Under the pieces are notes generated by a model. That model did not search any database and was not told where the DNA came from. It worked only from the letters and a program-made list of their open reading frames with translations. A stretch of DNA of 64,000 bases from Talaromyces rugulosus. Lineage: Eukaryota > Ascomycota > Eurotiomycetes > Eurotiales > Trichocomaceae. This document shows positions 34,737 to 47,408 of this stretch, one piece after another; within the stretch, counting starts at the first letter, position 1, and every line of letters starts with the position of its first letter. The translations under genes and the position numbers were made by a program. The stretch lies in contig NC_049566.1 in the NCBI RefSeq assembly GCF_013368755.1, positions 2,542,001-2,606,000 on the forward strand. Reading direction: 5' to 3'.

Positions 34737-36498
34737 ATGATAACGTCAACCATCACTACGGTGAAAAATACAGCGCAATATCCAAACAACCGACTCAGCG
34801 GTAGCAGTCGGACGCACCTCGAAAAGTTGGTCCCTGCAGGTTTTCGATCAGCCATGGATATGGATATGGACATCTCTCTCTTCTGTCGCGTGTCCACCAT
34901 GGCCGCCCTCTCCACTAGCAAGATGCTACCGTTCGACAGTGTGATGAACATCGAGACTATGAACAGCAGCATCTTCCCCGAGGTTGATCCTATTAACGTA
35001 CCACGGACCATTCGACTACGCTCGGAGCAAGATTGCAGTGAGGCCTTTCACTTGTTGCTGGCCATTTTGCGCCAGCCAGAACTGAGCATTTACATCCGTC
35101 ATATCGAAATCCTCCGGGATACTTCCTTCCATGGCCATTTCAAGCCTACTCCGGCTCAGCGCTTCATTTCCGAGCAGGACGAAATGCTATTGCGACAAGC
35201 TATCCGAAACTGTGGATGGTACAATATAGACGAAGAGATGGTGTTAAACATGCTTTTGCAAAAACATTTTGATCCGGATTTCTCCCACGGCTTTCAATCG
35301 TATGTTCATCGACTTCCTTGTTATTATCTTAACAGATGTGTTTATTAACTAAAGCAGGTCTAGAGTTAGAGGCGGCAGACATGCGCGAGGTTCGCATATG
35401 GTTCAAGCACTCGCAGTGCTTCTTATGTCTGTTTCACACAACTTGGAGTCGATCAAGCTCCGACCAATTGGGAGATATATGAAAGAAGGATATTCTCATC
35501 TGCCATTAGAACAATTTTTAGTACGAGCAAGCAACACATCTCACAACAAGGGCCCTTCTTTGAAAAACCTCCGACGCGTCGACCTACTCCATACGGATGA
35601 TGCCCTTGCGCGTGACCCTATTCTTTTCAACCCTTACGACCTCTTCTACCACATGTCTCTTTTCGACCAATTGCCCTCTATTGAACAAATCTGTGTGGGT
35701 GGAATGGAAATCGACGAAGACGGGCAAGAAGATTTACCACCACTGTCCTCGAATATACAGCGAATCGACCTCTTACACTCAGTGTTGCCAACTATGTTTT
35801 TATGCTCCGTGATAGCGTCTTCGAAAAGGCTGCAACATTTCTCCCATTCCGTCGGCGGGCGCGCTACTATTGATGAAGGAAACTGGCACATGGGATTTCC
35901 AGCTATCCTAAGAGCTCTTCTAGTTCATCGAGAATCGCTGGAGTTCCTTGATTTGGACACCGACTCTGATTACTCCAACATTCTTGATAGTGAAGAATTT
36001 GAAGAGTACCTTCCTTCCGATCCTGAAGACAGTGACTACCCTGACTCAGATATCGATATCGATGAAGAGGATGAAACAGAGGAAGATGAAGATCGCCGAA
36101 CCTTTATGAACCAAAAGTCCGTTGTCGAGTTAATTTTTCAGCAAAATGGCACTCTCAAAAGTTTCACCGCTCTACGCCGGCTGAGCATAGGTGTCAAATG
36201 CCTTTTTGGCATGGCACTTGGCATCTCTACCGAACATTCCGCCAACACCAAGCTCACCGACCTACTACCCCCTCACCTAGAACGTCTCTCCATTCGGGGT
36301 TATATCGCGGGGGACAACCAATTTTACGACACGCATATTCAGGATCTTTTTCAAAAATTTGTTGCTGGACAACTCCCCGGTTTGACTGAAGTCATCGGAG
36401 TACAAGAGTTTATTCCGAATTCGGAAACAGTGCATATGGACGATGTGGACAAACATCCGGAGTTGATTTGGATAGATGAGCGAGATGCGATTATTTGA
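34737..36498 (+). CDS. LRR/F-box-like fungal protein of unknown role
   Basis: Protein of 567 residues in two exons, 34737-35299 and 35358-36498. The architecture resembles the many fungal proteins with an N-terminal F-box-like part and leucine-rich segments: ELSIYIRHIEIL, LEQFLVRASNTS, SLKNLRRVDLLH, LPSIEQICVGG, ESLEFLDLDTDS, FTALRRLSIG, HLERLSIRGY. No clear F-box is visible in the first 60 residues, so a further 5' exon or another start (Met at 34854 or 34923) is possible. A strongly acidic tract (DEEDETEEDEDR, near 36050-36100) interrupts the repeats. I do not assign a substrate or pathway. Confidence 0.7.
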
Positions 36499-38107
36499 TT
36501 CATTGTCCCCTGGTTACTTTTTTGTTTCTTGTTCTTGGTTCGGCATTTTGGTCTTAAAGTTTTAATGTTTTGTGATGGATATACCCACGTGAGTCATTGG
36601 CATAGAGCTTGGTTTTATTCTAGCATTTTAGCATGACGATAACACGATAACGATTATGAAAGGAATCTCACGAGTTTCAAATCCATCCTTTCCTCCCATT
36701 CCCCCCTCTAATTCCGATATCCCACCTCAGTCTAACAAACATCACGAAAACTTAACATGAAAACTTAACACGTATACGCGCTAGGAAATTTAGCCCCTTG
36801 ACATACGTGTAACAGTTGTTCGACAATGCATCATCCTCGAATGTCCCGACTAGGGAAGAGTTACTGCTCAGTGGAGAATTCCATTCTAGTTCTATGTGGG
36901 CCCAGTGGGTTTTAGAGTTTTAGTATGGGGAAAGGCCAAGACCAAAAGCGTCAACCTTGCCGAATCGGGACAGTACACAGATTGCACACTTCAACTTTAA
37001 ACTTTTTTTTTCTTCATGTTAGTATTTGCTTCTGCATAACATGCATATGCATTAGCTCTGCAGTAGTGGGACCCTGAAGGGCTTCCGGTTACTATAAACT
37101 TCTTTCGGCATGTTGCCGTTCATTTAACTTTTCTCTTTGCCGTCTTGACTACGATCTTACCCTCATGGTGATAGTACTACATAACTACTCAGGGCACTTG
37201 ACCATATGCACGCCCTATAATCCTCTTGCCAGAAAATCCCCTTGCCTCAAGAAGGCGTTCTTTATATCTAGATCATCACGCGTATTATGCGGTCTCGAAC
37301 TTTGTTTCGCGTTGTGGAATTTCCGGTTGCATTTGCATCGGCCGCGTCCTATTGAATTTCTTTTTGATGACGTGGATTATAATGACGACACGGGAGTATG
37401 AAAATCCATTAGTTATGCGGTGTACTCCGTCCACCTAGCTATCGAAAATGGCCTCGGGCGAACTAATTCACGTATTATTACACACTCAAAGGGCTAGTTG
37501 AATGATCAACGATCGGGCTCGACGAGAAGGTTTTGCTAACACCATTACTGTGAAGTTGCTGAGGCGGTGAGTAAACAGGATTTTCTGGATGTATCACTTA
37601 GAACATATCGAGCCAATGTTTGAAAACGGTTATTCGCGGAACATCAATGAGTAATCTTGTGAGGCCGTCCTAATTATGCTGGATTTGGAGGAGTCTTAAT
37701 ACGAAAAAAATCAGAAAATACCAGCTTAACTTCCAGAGCTACCTAAGTTTGAACGAAGTTACATTTTCTTCTATTGAATTCCGATACACATCGTAAAACC
37801 CATCCCTGTTTCATCAATTGATGCTATGTAGACAACGATACTAGAAAATATTGAAACCACAATGAATTGCGTTGTCGACTGCGTATGCTGCAGATCACCT
37901 ACACAAGTGTGAGCCTTTAATCTTTTGTTACAACGTCTAAAAATTATACTCTATATGTCGAGAAATAATGTACTAACTAGAGGGACACTGAACTACATAC
38001 GTAGCCAACTTGAGTATTTATAACACCTATCTATAAAATAGGAGTCTTCCGCCTGCTACCAAAAGATTAAACTCAAATAATATAATCTGTATATCGCCAA
38101 GCCATCA
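36499..38107. other. intergenic, AT-rich
   Basis: 3' flanks of two convergent genes with long AT-rich sequence. Frames at 37165-37438 show no family features. Nothing else seen. Confidence 0.5.
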
Positions 38108-38875
38108 TCATGTAGAAGAAAGCTGATCGTCGCCAACAGTGTTGGCATTTGATTCTTGAAGCTCCTCTCTTCCGTCTTGCCAACTTGAGCAATTCACGCA
38201 TCGGTCAGCCTAGAATCTTGTTAGTATATGGTATCCTATTTATACGCCGTCGATAAAAACAAATACCTTTCGATTGATCCACTTTTTACAGTACTTGCAT
38301 TTGACCATTCTCTTGATCATCGATCCATCATGCGAGATCAAAACGTAGAAATGTGCCATCCCGTACAAAACCAAGCCCACGCCCATAAACCCGATTACAT
38401 TATTCAAAAATGCCCTATAACGCGCGTAAGTACTGGCCATATGATATAATTCGGCGAAGAGGCTGCGAACCCGTATGCCATCACCAGAGCTCCATCACTG
38501 CGTGCCTGGTCAAGCGTGTTATAACCACGGTCGGGGTCAAAGTGTGGACCTTTTTTCAGCACAGCAAATTTCTCGTCGAGATTTCGATGGATGAAAGGTA
38601 GTAAAGAAATAATAGGAAGTACGACATCGGAGACAAACGATGTAACGACCTTAGTAAATGCTTGACCGATCCTGATTTTTGCGCTTATTAGAAACGAACA
38701 ATTCTTGATATTTTCGAGAGGCGATGGACACAACACACATCAAACCAATAGCGACCTCGAGGACATTTTCTCGCATAGCAAAATCAACAAATCCTTGCCA
38801 GACATGTCTGATGCGATCGCCGGCATTGTAGCCGAGCAAGACAAATGTTTCTCCGCTCTCATCAAGGCCTCGCAT
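38108..38875 (-). CDS. MscL-like large-conductance mechanosensitive channel with zinc-ribbon tail
   Basis: Membrane channel subunit of the MscL family, which opens under membrane tension and releases solutes on hypo-osmotic shock. Four exons: 38875-38739, 38671-38471, 38414-38267, 38209-38108, giving 195 residues; no single open frame shows it whole. Family marks: FVDFAMRENVLEVAIGL joined to IGQAFTKVVTSFVSDVVLP (pore helix TM1, compare bacterial RGNVVDLAVGV), FAVL, then DGALVMAYG joined to AFLNNVIGFMGVGLVLYG (TM2). The C-terminus adds CKYCKKWI joined to CVNC, a two-CxxC zinc-ribbon-like tail absent from bacterial MscL. The periplasmic loop carries an insert (KKGPHFDPDRGYNTLDQARS). The second donor (GTTCGC) is weak but is required by the frame. 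The start is the first ATG after an in-frame GTG. Confidence 0.85.
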
Positions 38876-40092
38876 TTTTGCGCGTTGTCGGAAAAGACAA
38901 AGATATCCCACCCTTTTTTCGATATTAAGAAAACGGATTTTTTTTTGAAGATTGCGCTGAGCGTTAATTTAAATACGACGCTCAACCGTTTATAGGGTGG
39001 GGTAAATGGATCTAACAATCAGCTGACTACATTGGCCAAGCGCGATCAGCACGCTTTTGCCCGATCGGACAACCATTGATGCCAAACCAGGGCATTCTAT
39101 CTATCACCTCATTGCTCGTCATGGCGATTGACGCAGTTTGACCATTTGGTAGATACTATGGGTAGTACAAGTATAGATATTTGAACCATGGCAGGCTTCT
39201 CTCAGAATTCAACGCTATATAACGGGGCCAAGCAGCTTTTATTGTACGCGTTTTATTCAAGGCATTACATAAAAATTCAAGTAATACGATTTTTAGTACG
39301 GTGATGTAGGATTTAAAAATTTCAGACTCAAAAGAAAACATCTAAGGGGCTTAATAATGTCTGCATTTCATGACCGAAGATAGCAAGAATGATTCGTATG
39401 TAATTCATTAATTAATTAAAATCATGGTAAACGATGAGTCTCTATCGAAACTGTATTTTCCAACAAAAAAGAACGGAAGTTACCAGAAAAAGTCTATTGT
39501 GGCGAGTTTCTCCACCCGACATCGAGTGTATCAATAGATATTTGTAGAGAAGAGACTGGGTACACAGATATAATAAAAACGTCAACTTTTATACTTCTTC
39601 GTACCTAGAACATATTTGCCTATGTGTCACAGATTGAGGCATTGAATGAGTAATCATTGCACTTCCTCGTATATCTGTCATATATTAGAAAAATGTCAAT
39701 GAATATTTTATGAAATACTTACAGGCAATTCAGATCAAGTCTATTGACTCATTTCAAATATTCCTTTTGATTATGACTCTTTTGTATCTTCCTTTGGTTG
39801 TGGTGAGTCATCCCTCAAATCATGTAAAACAAAGGCTAAATCAACAGTTCTACATGTAGTAAAAGGAGAGCATTCTACAACTTTTTATTGTGCGCCGTGT
39901 TTTCAAGAGAGACCAATTAGATAGTTATAGTAAGATTGTTTTTATATTAAACCTCACACAAAGCCATAATAGACTGTTCTTGCGCTCCTCCATACATTAG
40001 ATGATCAATCAATGAGTAACAAGGAGGTGATCTTGACTTACCGACTCTTTATGGCTACATGTAGTTTCTGTGACTCTTTCGTACTGTTATAA
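38876..40092. other. intergenic, AT-rich
   Basis: Contains the promoter of the MscL-like gene. Its T/A runs (near 38940) and short frames give no supportable gene. Confidence 0.5.
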
Positions 40093-41182
40093 TTGACTCA
40101 TGGCAACATATATAAATTCTGCATCACTCTCACTTTCCTGAATTCAATCATCGACTTTCCAACGATCCCAATCAGACTACGACAAGCAACTGTTGATTTT
40201 GTACTTCGCTATTTCAATCCACGTCGAACTGATATCCTTCTGAAAACACTCAAAATGTTTCTTGAGCGGGTCAGTATCATAAGTTCCACATCTCAAAGAA
40301 AATGACTAACTTCTTCGTTTGCCATCGGCTTTTTTCCTCTCTTAGACCGTGTCCATGAAACTGTGTGGACAGTGGAATTCCCCCCACTGTAAAATACATC
40401 TATATGAAGGTTTCCTGAACGGCGAGGATGATGCTCCCTATCAAGGTGTATTGCCAACGATTCGACCTACTATATACTATGGACGTACCGCGGGAGATTT
40501 CAAACTCTTTCTTTCAAATATCCCTCAGAATACTATTCCCAGTCTAGCAGCCCTCGAACCAAATGACGCCGTCTATATTCGCGACATCAGGCCAGACAGT
40601 CGGATTCACATGGATATGGGTGTGAATGAGTCGCCAAAACCACGGTTAATCGACGATATTTTCATATTCAGGACTCACAAAGAGCACTTTGCCATCCGTT
40701 GCGACAAGATATGGACTCATGATTATTTGAAACAAACTCTACAGGGTTATATTACTACTCTGAAGACTCCAGGAATGCTTGCGGACCCTGATCTGAATGT
40801 CGTATGGCTGGCTCCTCAAAATAAACAGGGAGTATGGGTCAACTCCGATAGGAGAGCAGTAGTAGAAGAGGTGTTCACAACAAACGACATGAACTATGGT
40901 TCTAGCTATTACATACAAGAAGCCGAACCAAACGAAGACTGCAAGCCATTGATTGAATTGAGAACGACAGACATCTCTGAACCAGCAGACAGTGAGGGCT
41001 ATCCTTGGATTCTGAAAAAATGGGCTGGCTTAGAGTACTGGACGTCTTGGGATGGTATATTTAAAGGGCGCCAGACTATCACGATACGAAACGAGATTGA
41101 ATATCCAGATCCGCTGGCAGGTCTTTCTGCAGGACCAGCCATTGCTACGCCCTTCATCGGTGATAACCTACCTTATCCCTAA
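40093..41182 (+). CDS. hypothetical protein, no family recognised
   Basis: Predicted protein of 337 residues in two exons: 40093-40269 and 40346-41182, phase-0 join. I do not recognise a family. There is no signal peptide or clear membrane helix. The second exon is a long, compositionally normal frame with aromatic and acidic stretches (IHLYEGFLNGEDD, WILKKWAGLEYWTSW, EEVFTTNDMNYG) and a Pro-rich end (FIGDNLPYP), which looks like a real soluble protein. The first exon and start are uncertain: the second exon alone (Met at 40355) could be the gene. Nearest neighbours are more than 1 kb away, so context is silent. Confidence 0.6.
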
Positions 41183-42959
41183 TCCTGGAGTGGGGCCTTT
41201 TTTTACTCCGCTTACTCCGGAACATGGTGCATCATACTCCATCCCTACTACTACTTTCCGGTGAGATTGGTAACTTATGGGTGGTTAAACGATTCCTTCC
41301 TATGAGATATCAACTCTTATTTCTATACCCAAATAAATCGTAATCTTTCTCAAAATTCGCTTATTATTTTAATACGTAGTGACGAAACTCACCGACTTTC
41401 CTTTCTCTCAGCACAAAAATCACTAAATAGTAGTAGTCAAGGCTTCAGGGCCTTGAAATCTTAGTATCTCCTCTTTCTTTTTGCTTACCTCTTACATAAC
41501 CGAAAAGATAGACTACGACACCTAAGAAGAAACTTTGTTTTAAATCGTAGGCTAAATAAAAAGTAACCGATAGCCTAGATTTTGAATACTTCCCAACAAT
41601 CGTCGGCTTCAAAATTTACCATCTATGCACATGTTGAATTTGTCGTAGGGCTATGCGGCGTACGGTAATCGAAAACCACGGAGGCGCTATTCGGATCTGA
41701 AAAGTCTGCAAATACTATTGTTGAAACTTATCTATTTAAGTAGTTTGAAGATGTGTGTTATATAAAGTTCGATTTCAAAGAAGTCATGTAAAACTAACCC
41801 AACAGCCGATTTAGCGAGGTGAACAATTCGTTTTTAAAGGCCGCTCAATGTATTTTAATAGAATATGCCTACGACTTGCACAAAGCCGAATTCCGGTCTC
41901 GTACTGGCTGCGGTTGAAAATTCCTGAACAATTTTGAATGGAGCCCCGCTACATCACCCGACATGTAAGTTGTTTGCTTTACAGAAGTTACAAACGACTT
42001 GTCAATAAGACGAAAGTTAGGGTAGGGGTGTAATATGCAGAGTTGTCAAGGATATACACGTACTAAGCCCAGTTTACAATCTGAACAGGCTCGCAATATA
42101 CTTTGCCATTTTGCTCCAAATAATAGAGCATCACTGGGACGATCTTTAAAAAAAAGAGAGAGAGATGTGGATGGCTTTTATTTCCGTCTCCAATGATTCA
42201 GGCTATACCCGGGTGATGATTGCTTTCAAGACAGTCAGGATGCGCCGGCGCACACTTATAATCCAATCGGACCGTGACAGCTGCGGTAGGCTGGTTAGGG
42301 CAATTATTCAACACCAATCAACAGAGCTTCCTACCGCCAGTAACCCGAAAACCCATGCTTAGCACTTGGGGAAGTGTTTGGTTTGTTTTTGGGCTAGCAC
42401 CCGTCATCTCTCGAACCACTCAATTGCTGCCGGACATAATAACCGCACCACAATAGATCGAATGGTGTCCCGCGTGCGGGGACGGAGGGGAAAAAGAAAG
42501 GAAACAGAACAAGAATTAAGATGGGGGTGTACTAGTTTCTTGCTTGTGTGTTTGGGGCCCCTCTCAAAGATGTGAGCCTAGTTGAAGCCTGGCAGTGAGC
42601 TTCGGAGAAGGAAACAAAGAAAAATAGACTGTCGGACGAAGAGACCGTACAAAGAATAGGCACAAGACTCAAAGACCGGCAAGCTAATAGAGATACATAA
42701 TGTGATTCTCTCCTGTTGCGCTCCTACTGTTTTCTTTTTCGTTTTGTTTTTTTTATTGTTTTTCATTGGTTTGTTTTTATGTTTCCTAAGCCTCCAGAAT
42801 CCCTCTCAGGCTCCCAACGACAACTTATCCATCTCTTCGGATGATCGTGGATCACTACTTTTTTGATGGTTCCTATTCTATTCCCAAAACGACCAGCTAA
42901 AAACCAATAAAAAAACTACAGAGCAACACAACGTTCGCTACCATCAAGGTTAGAATCCG
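41183..42959. other. intergenic region
   Basis: No supportable gene. AG-rich stretch near 42150-42165 and T-rich stretch near 42725-42780. Frames at 42165-42575 overlap in different phases without family features. Confidence 0.5.
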
Positions 42960-43792
42960 ATGACGGTTGAAACAATGACGGCTCCCTGGCTGGTGCCTCG
43001 AAACCATTCCACCATGGCTCCAGCACACTACAGCCACTGTGATGTCGTTCTGCCACCGTGCCACGAGGTTCCACCGGATATAGAGCGCAAATACCACATC
43101 CAAAGGTCAATACTACGTAGTTCGTCTTTAAAGTGTGTCTGCCTATACTGTTATCAGGGCTTCGCACGCATGGAGGACCTTTACCGGCACGCCTCGGACG
43201 GAGGTGAGGGCCATTCTCGGATTTTGCGTGAGAATCGGAATCGAGACCCTAGAGGTTTCTACGACTTCTTCCGAGAAGCTCTCAATTTGACGGAAGTCCA
43301 TATCGATGACTGGACGATTTGCCATACCCGGATTCCTGAACTATTCGATCCGGGCCTTTTGATGGAGTTGCTCAAGAGCAAAAAGGGCTACCAAGCGGCC
43401 ATTGCGCTGCAGGATGCGGTCATCCTAGCAACTACTCTCCGCGCGACATGTCCATTATGCTATTGTAGTTTCAGTTTGCATTCTACACTCAAATCTCATT
43501 TAAGAGACAGGCCTGAACAGCATAAAAGGCTACTATCAGAGCCCGACGGGCGATTCGACACCCCCCGAGTGATCGAAGAATTGGTGTACGGTGTCTACGA
43601 CGAGAAGCCTGAGCGGATCTTGTTTGAAGCCGTGTCTGATGGTATGTTAGATGTTACCTTGATATTTTCCAATGTTTCTTAGCTCTCTTTATTTTAGAAA
43701 ATACAGCTAATTCGAAAATTTTATTCTTAGCCCCTCCAACTACGTTTTATGATGTGATCACTGGCGAGACGCGGATAAGAAACCACGCCTAA
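42960..43792 (+). CDS. C2H2-like zinc-finger protein of unknown role
   Basis: Protein of 247 residues in two exons, 42960-43641 and 43731-43792; the second exon supplies a short tail after an 89-base intron. Two C2H2-like motifs are visible: CLYCYQGFARMEDLYRHAS with a later His (about residues 60-85) and CPLCYCSFSLHSTLKSHL with RPEQH (about 162-185). Between them are helices (FFREALNLTEVHIDDW, LLMELLKSKKGYQAAIAL). The finger spacing is unusual because extra residues precede the last His. DNA or RNA binding is possible but not shown. I do not recognise a named family. Confidence 0.7.
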
Positions 43793-44192
43793 TGAGGCTA
43801 CGAAATACTCAATGAAAGGAAGACGGCTCTACTGAAATCAATATTGCCAACGAAGGAGAAATAGCCGATTGTCCAGCATAATTCTTCTATGTAAGACTTC
43901 TGGGCTGGAAATATTCGACCTTATTAGATTGAAGACAACTATTCGGGCGAGCATTTTCATATGATAACAACTAATATCTAACTGGGAAGCTATCTAATAG
44001 GTAGACTAATATATTGAATTTATTGTTTATCCGATTGTTATTTACTCTGCCTGTGAAAGTCATGTGTCGTTTCAACAGCATTTGAATAGTTAGAACGAGA
44101 AGGAAAAGAGCCTTACCATTCCGTTATATGGAAAGCCCGCTATATAATTCGTTCATAAACTCCTGATACTACCTATTCATGAAATTCTCAAC
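43793..44192. other. intergenic, AT-rich
   Basis: Short spacer before the SnoaL-like pseudogene; nothing coding seen. Confidence 0.55.
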
Positions 44193-44673
44193 ATGTTTTC
44201 AACAGCCGCCCATCGAGTCGTCGAAAAGCTTGTTCAAAACAGCCTTGATCCAGCCATTGTAAGGGAAATTGTTCCCCTGATGCGACATATATGTCATTTA
44301 CCTACGAAAACCTTGAGCTAAGAAAAATCCCACCATACTGCAGAGTCCAGCCTGAACGAGCCCCTAATGCCGTATTAAGTGTGTTTAGATTCGTCAACAA
44401 GATATGGGCGACAAAGGATTTTGATATCAAGGGATCGTTTTCGAGTGGAGAAATGCGGCAGTTTTTGGTAGTATGCGTTATCGGTCGAATACTTTGGGGG
44501 ATGTCTTCACGTCGCCTTTCTCTATTTGGGTGACTTTCATTAGTGGCAAAATCACATATATACAGTTCCTAGAAGACACACTCTTGTCGACTAGTTCATT
44601 TAAGGAAGGAGGTGAAGGCTCGCTTAACACATACATCGTGGATCCGAAGACAAATGAGAGAGTTATTGCTTAG
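44193..44673 (+). pseudogene. SnoaL/NTF2-like protein, frameshifted
   Basis: Remains of a small SnoaL-like protein (NTF2 fold; relatives include polyketide cyclases and many uncharacterised fungal proteins). Reading starts at ATG 44193 (AHRVVEKLVQNSLDPAIV), moves to another frame near 44275 (SFTYENLELRKI, FRFVNKIWATKDFDIKGSF), and to the third frame near 44451-44456 (RYRSNTLGDVFTSPFSIW, ISGKITYIQFLEDTLL, GEGSLNTYIVDPKTNERV). The second shift lies in a run of A where one base seems missing. Two breaks in 480 bases argue for a pseudogene, or less likely for sequencing errors. No in-frame stop lies within each correct segment, so decay is recent. Confidence 0.75.
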
Positions 44674-45438
44674 GGTGTTGGAATTGTTGAGAATATATAG
44701 TAGCCAAGCAAAGTTGGATGGTCACGTTCAGTGATATTATGATAAATAGAGACAGTCCGATTGATTCGGGTTCTACCCGCCACTTCACTTTATGCAAATC
44801 TTACTGTATTACACAATGTTCCAATTTTGAATATTTCCACCTTCATCTCCGTTCCCGGTAGTAAATTCTTCGGCAGCTTTAGTCCAGGTCCAACGCCGCC
44901 GTCACATTAGCCAACTGCTCTTAACCTCTAGCAGAACTCACATTATGACTTGCCTAAGGACATTATGGGTAGCGAATTTTAGTTCTTGAAGTAATTGTAA
45001 ATTTCGTAAATATTCAGTTTTAATTCAGTTTTAATTCAGCTAGAATAATATACTCTTAAACTACAGTTAGATTTTATATGGTCAAGAGGTTATGAGCCGT
45101 TCTCCTCTTTGATCGATGTTCATCTCATCTTCTCACACAAAGACTTCGGACACCAGAGCATATACAGATTTTACCTAGGTAAATATATTGCCAGTGCCAG
45201 TGCCAGTTGCCACTGCTAGCCTAGAGCATATGGAAAAAGTCCAGTCTTCTTCTGAGGGGTTTGTGTTATATAAGAGAGGAATAGAACTGCCCAAGAGACC
45301 GAAAGTCTTTTCGTGCAGTGGTCAAGATACATTAATGTGACTTGAAAAATTAGCCCACTATACATTTTGTACACAAGTTTTAGCCTCGAGGTACACTAGA
45401 CACATTACACCTCGACCTAGGTTTAGGTCAATTTCCAC
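44674..45438. other. intergenic, AT-rich
   Basis: Spacer between the SnoaL-like pseudogene and the MFS gene. It has short TTTTAATTCAG direct repeats near 45019-45045; nothing coding seen. Confidence 0.5.
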
Positions 45439-47408
45439 CTAATTTCCGTTTCCCATATTGTATTTCCTTGGCCCAAAATAGAACTGTTGCAGAGCCGTTG
45501 GAAGCATGGCGAACATAACCATAAGCGCTGAGCAGAGCGCAGCACTACCACGAAGTCCAATGGAGTCAAACATGTATGGGAACCAGAAAGGACCAATCTT
45601 GATAAACATAGTAAGTCAGCAAAGTACTCTTGATAAATGTTCTTGTACCATATCTCACTGGCGAAAGTTAACAACTTACAAATGACCAGATCTGTCTAAC
45701 AAGGATAATTGAAACGCCAACTCCACCAGAATCTGCCAGGTTCCTGTCAACAGCATCTTCATCCCGTTAGCTAAGTCTTAGGGTTATTTCAAAGGCAATG
45801 GCTCACAAGTGAACAGAGAAGTCGTCTGCATCTGGTTTCCAGCTGCGCAAATTGCGAGTCCGATAGCTGGGGCGACAGTCCATTGATTCTGAGTCGCATT
45901 GTCCAAAGTGACAAGGAATACAACAAAACCAACAATACACAAAATGTACGCCGGATGAGAAAACCACAGACGACTTTCTGGAACAGGTGTTTGGTGATGG
46001 GGGTTTTTGCGTAGACGACGGTTGCGGATATAGTCACTGAAAGGACCGCTTAGCTGCTCCCCTATTACTCCTCTATTGAGTGTTAGATCTCAGACAGAAT
46101 GAATAATGTGACATGTTCTATCTTCAAGTTACAGATTCATGACTTACCCAATAACGTTAGCGATAAAATTGAGACCGATCTGTTCTGCATTCAACCCAAA
46201 CTTCACACCTAATAGCGCTGGAATCTCGACACAGATCAGGACGCTACAGAATCCGAAGATGACGCTATGTGCAAGTGTCGAAATTGAAACGGAGAGTCTC
46301 CCAAGGAGCCTCAGAGGAACGAAAAATTGAGAGACTTTCAAAGGCATTGAATCCGGGATCTTCTCGAACGAGAGATATTTTTGACGAAAGGTGTGTTTTG
46401 ATGCTGCCACATCTCCATTGTAACTGGTACGTCGGACGTATTTGGTCTCTGGGGAGAAGAACAGATATCCAAGGAATTGAACACCATTTGTCTGAGATGG
46501 TTAGACAGTAGAATAGATCTTTCCAGGATGTGCTCACAGCGGAAAATATCCAAAATATCCAGCGCCATCCGACCCTTGTAGCCACAAATCCCATCACCAG
46601 AGGCCCTGCTGGATTTCCAAGAGTGACCATCAATCTATTCACGTGTCAGTAATTGCGCGAAGCTGTTATAATAAGAACGCACGTCCAGATCCCCTAAGAA
46701 ATGTCAGCATGATACCGATCTAGTATACTTATATGGGCACAGGGCTTACGATCTTAAATCCTCTCTCTCGCGCGAAAAACAATTCCGCAACCACAGCCGT
46801 ACCTAGTGCGCCGGCAGGGGCATTAAAAATAGACTGAAAGACCCGCGCAACCATCAATGTACCATAGCTTGTAGATCGAGCACATCCTATATTAGCGACC
46901 ATAGAGAGAAGGGTTGACACAAGCCAAACAGGACGCCGGCCATAGCGCTCGGCAAGGGGAGCCCAGAACAGAGGAGCAAGCCCAAGAAGCAAGATCTAAG
47001 GCAAGGCTAGAAGTTAGTGATTGCACAAAAGAAGTCCAGTTATAAACCTACCTGAATGGAGACAGTGTAGCTGGTTGTATTCAACGAGACGCCCAAATCT
47101 GTGGCCATGGTTTGAAATGCGGGAATGATCCCACCGGTCATAAAGCCAATCATTAATGCGTGGAAAGACACCAGCGTCAAGTTCACGTTGGTCTAATTGC
47201 ACGAGTTATCGGAGAGAAAGCCTAATTCAACTTTCCAAAAACTTACTTTCCACCTTGGCCAGTTGAGGGGATCGGCGGGATCTTGCGAGGGCATAGGGTC
47301 CAACTCGAGGGTGCCATGTCGCTTAAGGAGATATTCCTTTTGCAAGGCCGTCAACTCCGGCATATCAATGCGTTCGTGTTGTTCTACTTCGATATCCTTG
47401 AGCTCCAT
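45439..47408 (-). CDS. MFS transporter, drug:H+ antiporter-1 type
   Basis: Plasma-membrane carrier of the major facilitator superfamily, DHA1-like, expected to export drugs or metabolites against protons. Nine exons: 47408-47247, 47192-47052, 46995-46750, 46693-46683, 46634-46538, 46491-46148, 46072-45807, 45756-45680, 45597-45439, giving 500 residues and 12 membrane segments. The fourth exon is only 11 bases but is needed to join RERGFKI to GIWT and LMVTLGNPAGPL. Family marks: DPADPLNWPRWK before TM1, APLAERYGRRPVWL (motif A), ARVFQSIFNAPAGALGTAVV (motif C-like region), QLSGPFSDY in the second half and FTYAVD before TM11. It is divergent to the SnoaL-like gene at 48013. Confidence 0.88.

Noticed and set aside
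42165..42575. chain of overlapping plus-strand frames
   Set aside because: Three phases overlap without shared splice sites or recognisable protein features.
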